The translations under genes were made by a program, and so were the position numbers. Shown piece by piece: positions 55,053 to 64,000 of a stretch of 64,000 bases of DNA. The first letter of the stretch is position 1. Each line of letters opens with the position of its first letter. The DNA is taken from NCBI GenBank assembly GCA_033807695.1, contig CM066304.1:1426001-1490000 (forward strand). Direction: 5' to 3'. The notes beneath the pieces are model-generated. The model had not been told where the DNA came from and made no database searches. It saw only the letters and a program-made list of their open reading frames with translations. This DNA comes from Daedaleopsis sinensis (Eukaryota > Basidiomycota > Agaricomycetes > Polyporales > Polyporaceae).

Positions 55053-57569
55053 TTACTGCGCACCCGCAACCACGCCTTGCCTCAGCATCCCCATCGCGCT
55101 CATCGGAGTCATGGTTGGCATGGCGTCCGAGCTGGTGGTCATGTCCGTCGTCGGTTCCGAGTCACTCGTAGACGTCGGCGAAGTAGCGTCGGAAGACGAA
55201 GCTGAATCGCTGGCGGAGGTTGGCGACGAGTCGGTGTCGGAGGTTAGCGTCGAGTCGGTGTCGGAGGTAAGCGTCGCGTCGCTGTCGGAGGTCGGCATCG
55301 AGCCGCTGTCGGAGGTCGGCGTCGCGTTGCTGTCGAAGGTCGGCATCGAGCTGCTGTCGGAGGTCGGCGTCGCGTCGCTACTGGCTGATTCGGCAGCAAG
55401 GCTAGTCATCGTGGGCGTGGAAGAATCCGATGAAGTAGTAGACTCGGGGCCACTCGTAGATGTTGTCACGGAGTCCATGGTCGACGTGGGCATCGAGGTG
55501 TCCGTACTAGACGAGGTCGCAGTGCTGTCATCTGACGCCGTAGAGGACGCATCGGCGTTTGGGTTGTACACCTTGACCTCAAAGGTAGGCGAGGCGCCAG
55601 TCATCGTCGACGAATCTGCAGTCATGCTCGCCGACATGGTCGCCGAGCTATCCGAAGCACTGGAAGTAGGGATGCTGAACGAGCTCGAAGAGGTCGTCTC
55701 GGAGTCCACAGAGGTCGTCGGCGATGCGAGAGCGATTGCGGGATCGAATGCCGTCGCGGTAGTCTCCGAGGTGTCCGTGGCATCAGAAGTGGTCGACGAG
55801 TCAGTCGCACAAGGAGTCGTAGTCGGCGTATCATTGGATCCTGAGGCGTCGGTGGTAGCGGAAGGCGTCGTCGAGTCAGTGTTGGTAGAAGAAGCAACAG
55901 CTTCAATCATGATCGAAGACGCCGTCGGTTCTGCGCTCATCGAAGACGACATTGAGTCGGTGCTGCTCGGCGACGCCGCAGAATCTGTACTGGTCTGAGA
56001 CGCCGCAGAATCTGTGCTGGTCGGAGACGCCGCAGAATCTGTGCTGGTCTGAGACGCCGCAGAGTCTGTGTTAGTCATAGACGATGTCGAATCGACCCCG
56101 GTGGACGATGCGGGCGACTCCGTGCTGGTGGTCGACGCAGTGGCAGTAGACATCGCGGCCGCATCCGTACTGGTGGAGGTCACGATCTGAGAAGACGAAG
56201 ACGGGATCGCAACCTTCATCAAGGGAGAGAAGGGCTTGACCTCCGGAGCCACGGGTGTGAACAGAAGGGTCACGTTTTGCGCCTTGTTGAGAGCCTCGGC
56301 AGAGAAGATCTTCGCTAACCGCGCCTCTTGCGCGAAGCTCGTCGCAGTCGAAGAAGGACTGCTTCCGGAGCTGGTGCTTGTTGCGTTTGCTCCGTCAGAA
56401 GCTCCGATGTCGCCAGACGTGTCGTCTTCACCGTCGTCGTCGTCGCTTGCGTCGCTACCATCCTCGTCAACCGCGAACATCGGACGGATGATGCCTGTAC
56501 TAGGTTCGTATGCGAACACTTGACTCCTGTGAACGTCGCCTGTCAAGCTATTTGTGCAGTTTTCGACGGTCATTGCCGATGGAGCAGCAGGCCGAGGATC
56601 GAAGGTGGCGCAGTATGGCGTCAATCGAGCCATCGCGGCGTCGAAGACTGGCATCTGGAGGGTGACGGGTACGATAGGCGAGGCGACGGTGGAGGTGGAG
56701 TTGGCTACGGTTGAGGGGACGGTGGTAGGATCCGACAGAATTGTGTTCACAGCAGAAGTCGCGTTCGACGGAGAGAGGGCGACAAGGAACATCTGGGTGC
56801 GGTCGCTATCCGAAGCGTTCAGTACGAACGGAGAGGCTGAACTACCATCGCCCGTGCTCGCTAGGACGAGTGAAGCAATTTTCTGCGGAGTGTCGGCGGC
56901 CTGGCTCTGTGAGGACTGGATGAGTAACGTCTCATGCATAAGTGACGGAATATGGGATAGAGTACTGACCATGATGTCAACCGTGCCAGGAACGCCGCTT
57001 GTCTGACCATCCCGCTTCACGTTTAGGCCTGCGACCATATTAATGATACCCCCCGCCTGCGGCGGTAAACTTGATTGAGGGTGCTTGTCCACCATGTACG
57101 GAACTTGATTCCCGGAGATGACGACGGGGCTGTCGTAACGCATGCGCGGGGAGGGTTGTCTTCGATGCATACGAACATGACCACCGTCACCGTTGACATC
57201 GACATCAACTTGGCGATCGTCCCGCGTCGCGAGCCAAAGACGTCGCATACGGGCGACGGGGTCGGCCTCCCAGGTCTGACGCTAGATCCACGATGGGAAA
57301 TGAGATAAAGCTGGGCGAGAACACGAGCATAAAATACTCACCGCCTTCCTCGACTTCTTGGTCATAGAAGGCGGAGCGGACATCACCGGTTTGGACTGCC
57401 TTTGTTCGGTTTCCTTGGATTTGACGTGATGCGACGAGTGGTGGGACGAATGACGGGCAGAGATGGAGGCACGCGCAATGTCCATCGGAGTAGGGAGAGC
57501 GGAAACCTGGAGGGCGGCGATGGTCGCGAGGACGCCAAGGAGGGCGAAGCGAGGAGAGAGGGCAACCAT
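55053..57569 (-). CDS. Ser/Thr-rich secreted protein (818 aa)
   Basis: Complement of exons 57342-57569 and 55053-57281; the intron 57282-57341 has GTGAGT and CTAG ends and is in phase. A second in-frame intron (56907-56969, GTCAGT...TCACAG) is likely too and would give 797 residues. The N-terminus is a classical signal peptide (MVALSPRFALLGVLATIAAL, cleavage near VSALP). Residues about 76-370 look folded, with several N-glycosylation sites and an acidic run (DEDGSDASDDDDGEDD) after SQVFAYEPSTGIIRPMF. From about residue 400 the chain is a mucin-like Ser/Thr/Asp repeat region (TSTDSAASPTSTDSAASQ and SDSDATLTSDTDSTLTSDTD types). No C-terminal GPI signal or catalytic motif. I do not recognise the family; a wall or secreted glycoprotein is inference. 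Confidence 0.75.
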
Positions 57570-58772
57570 GTCGGCAGAGAGACAAGCTGAACAGATGGCT
57601 GTTGTAAGGTGGATAGGTAGGAGAACTGTAAAACGACGCAGTCGTGGGCGGGATGAAAGCGACGAAAACTAGGACAGCAAGACCACCGGGGCCGAGATAG
57701 CGAGGATGAAGGTGGGAGGTATGAATGAGGACCTGGGGGGCTGTCCAGCCCGGACGCGCCTTATATACGTCCATGCGCGAGGAGAAGCCGACGTCACTGA
57801 CTGGCAGAATGCTGGCAGAGGCTGACATCGACGCACCGGTGGCGGGCGAGACATTGCCTAGTTAAGCAAGAGACTTGCCATTCTGAGCTGTCAGCCGATG
57901 TCGGCGAGCGATGGGGGGAGGCACCGGGGAAACTCTTCACGTTCTTCACAGCTCGCCCGCATCAATGCGCTGCCGATCCGGGGGAGCGAGCACGTCCGTC
58001 GGGAGCGGGCTCGGGCGCCCGGGCATTGGTCTACGACCGTAGACGGCCTGACCAGTGACTATAAGCTATGTTGTGGTTGTCTGCAGTGGATCTGAGCCAT
58101 GTAGCGGTGAGTACCCCCCGTGGCCGTCTCTCGAGCTCCAGAATCGTTGAACCGTCCTCGAGGCAGCCTGAGTGAGCCGTCATACTTAGTAATTTGACAC
58201 CCTGGGCTCCGAGTTCTGCGTGAGATCACACCATACCAGGAGTACGTGGCTCACCTGGGAACTCGGTCGCAAAAATCTTCTTTACAGACTCCAGCACTTC
58301 GTACAGGATAGTCAGGTAGCGTCGCATCAATGCCATCATGTTCGAATCCGTCGTGACTCGTGGCAGTGTCGTCGGTGCGAGTCGTCTTCCAAAACGGGAC
58401 TGCATCCAGACACCGAGACGCCGCTTCCCGCCAGCCGTCTTAGCAGCCTACGGTTTGGAACGAGCTCGAATGCAATATAAAACTGGCGTTCAACGTCAAC
58501 TAGACCGACTCGCCCCTTATCACTGAACCCATCACACTTCGTGTGTTCTGGACGGATAACGTTATATTGCAACTTCAAAAGACCCAATCGGAGAGAGGGT
58601 TAACTTGACGCAAACTGCGAAAAACATGGGGACACTGGTGAACACATGAGTTCATCGCACACCATATTGTTCGCAAGTTTGCGGGACCGGCATTCTACGT
58701 ATACGTCGTGTCTGATCCTCGCAACGCGTACGGCACCGAGCCAAGGAACCTCGGAGTCGGTGCTTCGAATCG
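57570..58772. other. Intergenic, no gene recognised
   Basis: This stretch contains the promoter side of the secreted protein gene. Nothing else is supported. Confidence 0.45.
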
Positions 58773-60428
58773 TTACAACTCGTCACGGATATGGTCTGCG
58801 GAGTCAGTTTGGGGTTCTCCCGGCTCCGACTTAGGACTGATATAGGGAGTCGGCGGTTTCTTTTCCACCATCATCTCCAAAATATCGTGTATGAGCTGCG
58901 CGTCAGCCATGCCGGTGACTTCAGCTGAGAATCCACGTGATGAAGCTGATCAGTTGCTCGACCTTTGAGCGGAACATACAGTCATCAACGGTGATCGCAC
59001 GACTCACCGTGGTCATAAGCGGGCGAGACCTCTACAACGTCGGCACCTCTGTGGCACCAGGTAGCATCGTGATTCCTCAGCACATGTTCACACATCGGTG
59101 CGAGCTGAGGGAGGGTCCTTACACGAAGTTGAGGCCCGCAAGACCCAGAATGATCCGCTTCACCTCGCGGGTCGTCCAACCGCCCATTTCCGGGGTTCCT
59201 GTTCCCGGAAACACGCCCGGGTCTGGAAAATGGGATACCGTGTAAGTAAGACCGGCGGCTGCGAGCACGGGGATCAAACGAGCCTAAGGTGTCAATGTCG
59301 AAACTGTTTGCGATTTCGACGATTCAGCTGCCAGAGCTTCGGGTAGGATACAGGTAAGCGAGCGCACCTGAGGTAGACAGGGGACTGCTGAACGCGGTCA
59401 CGGATGCGCTTGATGATCTCCGCGGTACCCAAGGTGTCGATGTCGTCTGCAGTCACGACCTGAAATCCGTATTCCGCGTCGTTCATCAGATCATCTCTGC
59501 CCTGGTAAAGCCCCGGAGGAGTGAGTACGGTACGAGCATCTCAGTGGGTAGCCTTGCAAACTCACGGCCATCTTGCAGCGGATGCCTGCGTGGATGCTGT
59601 TCTTGGCAATGAGGCCTTCTGTGGATGCAGAGTAGAAGTATGTGCCATGTGTGATCTGATCATGCCCGGTGTCTTCAGGAGGATAGAGGGTCCTCCAGGT
59701 GTCCAAGTGGGCATCAAAATGGATGACGGCGACGGGTCCGTAAAACGCAGGATAGGGAGAACAATAGTGTGGTCGCCTCCAAGGCTGTGGTCGTGTCAGG
59801 ATGGTACATATAATATACAAACTGTAAGAGCGAGCCTCATCCTACATACCTGACGATACGCGGGTGCTCTTTTCCGTCCTTGGCGAATTCACTCGTGATG
59901 TCCTTTGTGATAGCTGGGGCATCGAGTGGGAATGTGTTGTTGAAAGGGTTGATCGGAGCCTATGTGAGGATGAAATCAGGTGTCATCATCATCGACAATG
60001 GGCAAATATGTACGTACGTCACCACAGTCTATGATCTGGGCAGAATTGTAGGGGTTGCTGTCTCACTCGGCACTGTAGCCCCAGGCTGCCGTCTGCCGCC
60101 TGCTACCAGACCGGATGGCATAGAGCCCCAAGCGGGCACCGGGTCGATATGTGACAGCAGATGTCGAAAGTCGCCGAGTAGTTCGTGAGACAGGTAGTGT
60201 ACGGGAGGTGTGCGAAGGATAGCATGCCCGAGAAGACGTCGTCCCTGCCACCGTTAACGTCACCATACTTGTCCTTCCACATTAGGTTTTACTTATTGCC
60301 CGTCTGGGTGGGTCACCGTCGTGGGGAATATGACCATGACCGTCGCGATGCCCGTGATCGTGGGCAACGACGAGCGGTATGCCCGCGAAGGCGAAGAGAG
60401 GACCGATGAGAGAGAAGAGTCGCTTCAT
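58773..60428 (-). pseudogene. Decayed secreted agmatinase/ureohydrolase
   Basis: The start at 60428 gives a signal peptide (MKRLFSLIGPLFAFAGIPLV, then VAHDHGHRDGHGH). Family segments follow in order over several exons: FSGMLSFAHLPYTTCL, TYRPGARLGLYAIRSGSRRQ, NPFNNTFPLDAPAITKDI, LGGDHTIVLPIL (Mn site), VAVIHFDAHLDTW (DAHLD), [42 protein letters not shown] (SFDID), GADVVEVSPAYDHGE and LIHDILEMM. This fits arginase/agmatinase-type amidinohydrolases. Lesions: loss of the block before TYRPGAR with a frame change (about 60155), TGA at 60063-60065, and a short frameshifting deletion between LPIL and YGPV (about 59745). Mn ligands themselves are still readable, so decay is fairly recent. End coordinate is the TAA at 58773. 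Confidence 0.82.
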
Positions 60429-62301
60429 ATGGGATGGGAGTATCCGCGATGGAACAGGTGTGGGGTCTGGTCGAGCTGTAGTAGCGTGGCCTCGTATTTA
60501 TGCACATTAGAGGGACGGCCTGAGCATTCTTCAGAAATTCGTGGCGTATAGTTTGATTTTCCATTCAATTCTTCAATCATACCTATCAATATGACCGTCT
60601 GGAGCAGCGCCGCCTTCAACTTGAGATTCCGGCAATGTCTTTTCTGACTTGTCTGGCAATTAGTTTGCAATTATTATTTCAGTTCGCCTCAAGACTCTGA
60701 GCTTCCACATCTGATTGATATGATCAAGTTGACGCCTGACTGAAGAATGGAGTACTTACGATAGAGGGCGTCTTGTATTGGAGCTTTCATGTAGCCCGTC
60801 TACGTGACCCCAAGGCCGGTGATGACGTCTGCAGGCATAACCCGTAGTAAGCCTCGTATTGACCATATGTAGCCATTTTCCATTCTTCAGCCAAGCGCGG
60901 GCTGTTTTCGAGGGCCATCGTGTTGACCGGGGCTTCTGCTTCGCGAAAAATTCCGACCACCCAAGAAGTCACTAGGGGGCCGGACTCTGCTGCCCGAGTA
61001 TCGCCGGATGATGAAATCACAGACTATAGCAGTCCAGCTGAGTAAAAGACGGATGGATCAGAACCGCAGGCGAGTATATCTCGAAGCAGGGACTTGGAGG
61101 AGTATTGGCTGGGAGACGAAAAACTCGCAGCAGCCACAGTCGTTAACGGTTGAGGTTGAGGCTGTGATGAGTAGGCGTCTATATGCCCAAATTGGGAATA
61201 CACTGGTGACGTACTTACTGAACGCTCGCTGGGTACTGACCAACATCTGACTTCTGCCTAGCTTCCCCCTCATCTTGACGTACCCTCAAATACCATACAA
61301 TATGAGCTATTCACTCAGCCGTGAGTGATAGCACTAGTCTGCATATAATTTCAAACGATTCCGGGCTTTAGTTTCCTGGTTTTAGCGTGATAGTTTACTT
61401 CATCGCTCTAAGCTCTCATGCATCACGAGCGACTGGACCTACATTCTACAGTGCTTTTAAGGAGCAGAGTGCACCGGAGAGAATCATGGAGCCGGAAGAG
61501 TGCACTGAAACGATAAACGGCCTCGAAACTTCAAGGAGTTGGGGTGACGCGAGTCAGTCATATTAGGACCACAGCTCCAGAGCCCGATGTCTTGCTCTAA
61601 TGCGATGGGGTTCATAAGTGGGTATGTAGGTACTTACGTGAGTGAGTCCAGTGAGGCTGCGCCGCCGCACCTGGCGACTCGGCTAACCTCGGCATATGCA
61701 CGTGACTGTCACCGTAAGTCACAGATGTGACTGGTTGAGTTGGGGGAGCCCACGGACGTTCTTTCTCACTCCCAACTGGATCTCAAGCATCCAGTACGAT
61801 TACCTCGACTGGTTCCATTCAAGTAAGCGAGTGTATCTCTTAGCTACGTGCTAACGCTCATAGACCTCCTTTCATAGGCCTATCGATCAGTCTGTGAGTG
61901 AGCCTTGCTTACCGGGGCACTGTTCAAGTACACATGCTCCCCTGGCGACGTCCAGATCGACGTTTCTTGCTGATCGCATCAACCCTTGCACCCTTCACGT
62001 TCATGCACTCTCCATTCCTCTCACCACCCTGGAGAATCCCGGGCCTAAAGCTTCCTAAGGCGCTGAAGATTCTATTACACAGACGCCATGCCATGATGCC
62101 TCTCATCCGAGCGCTCATCTGGCGCCCGGATGGGACTCAGAGCGATCGCTCTGCGTTTTCCGATGCTTGCGTGCTCGACTCCAGGAGGCAACTGCTCGCG
62201 CAGCCTTTTGAAACGCATTATTCGCGCTCTTTCGCGTTCGAAATGCTCTCACCCTGCGCGGTTCATTTTCTCATGCTGCCCCACAGTACTTAAACCCTCC
62301 G
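60429..62301. other. Intergenic, no gene recognised
   Basis: No supported gene or repeat in 1.9 kb. The last 300 bp probably hold the promoter of the amidohydrolase gene. Confidence 0.45.
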
Positions 62302-63911
62302 ATGCCCTCGCTCCCACAACCGCCCACTGCCTCCCTCCATCCAAATCCCGACATGCCTCCCGCCACACCCGATGATACCCGTCTCCGCAAACGGGCCACT
62401 CAAGAGAAGCCACGCTTTTCTCCCTCACGCTCGCAGCCAGAGGACCGCAGCGCCGTGCACTCAACGCCGTCATCCTCAGGGAGCGTCGTCAAATTTGTCG
62501 TTGGGGTCCTCTCCCTTGGGCTCTCTGCCGCACTCATCTACCACAAGCTTGCGACCGGCCCGGATCATGATCGCGCCGTCCTCTCCGACTCGTACGCGCT
62601 CTGTTCCCGCGAAGGCGCGCACCAGATCTACACCGTCGACCCAGAGAAGCCCCGCTCCGAGTGCCTCCTCGTTCAAGGGCCCAAGTTCTCTGCGACCGGA
62701 TCACTCGGTACGTCTCTCTCTTGGGTGCTTATCATTAGTTTGTTGTCACCTGCCTTCTGGCATTTGCCGCATCCTCTCTGGGCGCGCATGAGTAAGCCCT
62801 GTCTGAGAAACAGTGGCCCATTTACTGCAGCCGAAACCCGGTTTTCCGTGCCAAAGTAACGACCGGGTCGGCCTGCCCATCGTCTCCCTATGAGAGACGA
62901 ACGTGAGCCCGCTTATCTGCAAATACCGGGCCTCGGGATGCGAGCGTCTCGTCTACCGCGCCCTCTCTTGCAGTTATATGGCACGCCATCACATAGGACA
63001 ACCAAGGCGCTTTGTTGCTCCTAGGCGCACGTATCTCGCATTTTGGCAGGAGTTCTAGTCTCCGCCCTCATGCTCAAATTGCTTCCTTTCGCTTCCATTC
63101 CCACCCCGACCTATCTCGATCTTCTACATGCTACTCCAGCGTCGGCCGAAAGTTTACTGATCACGGCGAATCGCCTTCTTAGATCACGTCCTATCTCGGT
63201 GGCGCGAGACGTCCGCTGGGCGGCTCCAGGTGCGCTACCTCGAGCCCGGCCAGATCGTCGTACCTGGGTTGAGCGGTAAGTCACCCTTCTTTCATTCAGT
63301 GTCCTTATTCCACTCAAGTGGCGTTGGTTTATGTAGATTCGCATTCGCACGTACTCGAATATGGCGCCACTCAGCAAATGCCTTTAGAGGGTACGAAGAG
63401 TATTGCAGGTGAGCATGTGCGGAAATGTCTCGCCATGTCATCAACGAGAATCGCTCAAACTCGTCGTCTATGACAATGATGTCCGAGGCGTTCTCGTATC
63501 CAGAGCATCTTGACTGATATGGCCTTTACCATTCAGAAACTGTCACCCGTGTTAGAGCGTACATTCTCGCCGACCCCGACATTCGCGATGACAAGTCCAA
63601 ATATGTCGAAGGCTGGGGTTGGGACCACACCAAGTGGCTACTCGAAGAATGGCCCACCTACGTACGCGCCTCTGCCTTTCCTCCCCTCGATCGCACCTGA
63701 CCACGCCTGTATGTTATCACCACCCTGAAATCGCTCGTTCTCTAGCACGCGCTTGAAGCAGACCCCATCGTGGCTGGTCGCCCAGTCGTCTTGCAGAGCA
63801 AAGACGGCCATGCGCTCTGGGTCTCCCAGGCAATCTTACGATCGATGCACCCCCTCCCGGACGAAGTAGAAGGCGGGGTGATAGTTCGCGACTCTGCTGG
63901 TAAACCTACCG
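62302..63911 (+). CDS. Membrane-anchored amidohydrolase (YtcJ-like), 3' partial
   Basis: Exons 62302-62707, 63183-63275, 63337-63408, 63537-63661 and 63746-63911, all phases consistent; the gene then enters an intron (GTTAGT at 63912) and leaves the window. A disordered N-terminus (about 55 residues) precedes one membrane segment (SVVKFVVGVLSLGLSAALIY), giving a type II anchor. The enzyme part starts YALCSREGAHQIYTVDPEKP and has GQIVVPGLSDSHSHVLEYGA, whose HSH is the first metal-binding motif (HxH) of amidohydrolases, then KYVEGWGWDHTKW and VVLQSKDGHALWVSQ, typical of the amidohydrolase-3 branch. A metal-dependent hydrolase of unknown substrate. The first intron is 475 bp, about eight times the usual size here. 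A start at 62353 is also possible. Confidence 0.88.
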
Positions 63912-64000
63912 GTTAGTCGTCCGTGTAACTCATCTTCCACGCGGCGTCCGAACCGGTCACTCCTGGCCGACCTATCGAATATGTGCTCAACTGACATGTG

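Overview
The window looks like a gene-poor, transposon-rich stretch of a filamentous basidiomycete genome, probably Agaricomycetes (Polyporales-like). The evidence is many short GT-AG introns (about 45-90 bp), GC-rich coding DNA, a tRNA-Tyr gene with a nuclear-type intron, a cluster of BTB-type genes, and Plavaka-type DNA transposons, which I know from mushroom-forming fungi. All assignments are from reading the sequence; no search was run.

Layout. 0.5-8.5 kb holds host genes: a small 5-exon unknown gene, a SAM methyltransferase, a membrane short-chain dehydrogenase and a decayed alpha/beta-hydrolase. 9.2-27.7 kb holds four BTB-like paralogues with shared intron positions and a shared C-terminal CxxC motif. 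The second and third are separated by a 9.6-kb Plavaka element (13134-22699), and the third is broken by a 748-bp CACTA-type insertion. 29.3-53.2 kb is a nested transposon stack: a tRNA-Tyr gene, then a Copia LTR retrotransposon (29600-53194) whose LTRs differ by only about two bases. Inside it sit two short elements with CATC...GATG ends (31913-33913, 36000-36723) and a Tad-like non-LTR retrotransposon (37135-50166). The latter is itself split by a 6.7-kb, apparently intact Plavaka transposon (42526-49206). The 3' LTR holds a further unexplained 2.1-kb insert. 54-64 kb returns to host DNA: a decayed metallo-beta-lactamase-fold gene, a Ser/Thr-rich secreted protein, a decayed secreted agmatinase-like gene and the start of a membrane-anchored amidohydrolase that runs off the window.

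Insertion boundaries are well constrained because removing each element plus one target-site copy restores the interrupted frame. Excising three insertions from the Copia pol gives 1547 codons in one frame with only two in-frame TGAs. Excising Plavaka 2 restores the non-LTR ORF2 exactly. Excising the CACTA element restores the BTB gene.

The most interesting system is the architecture of the two Plavaka elements. Each has a spliced transposase gene on the + strand and, head-to-head about 250 bp away, a different spliced multi-exon companion gene on the - strand. Both have 5'-CATCA...TGATG-3' ends and a 2-bp target duplication, and the two short elements in the Copia share that terminal signature. 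This suggests a modular two-gene transposon family with a recently active non-autonomous retinue.
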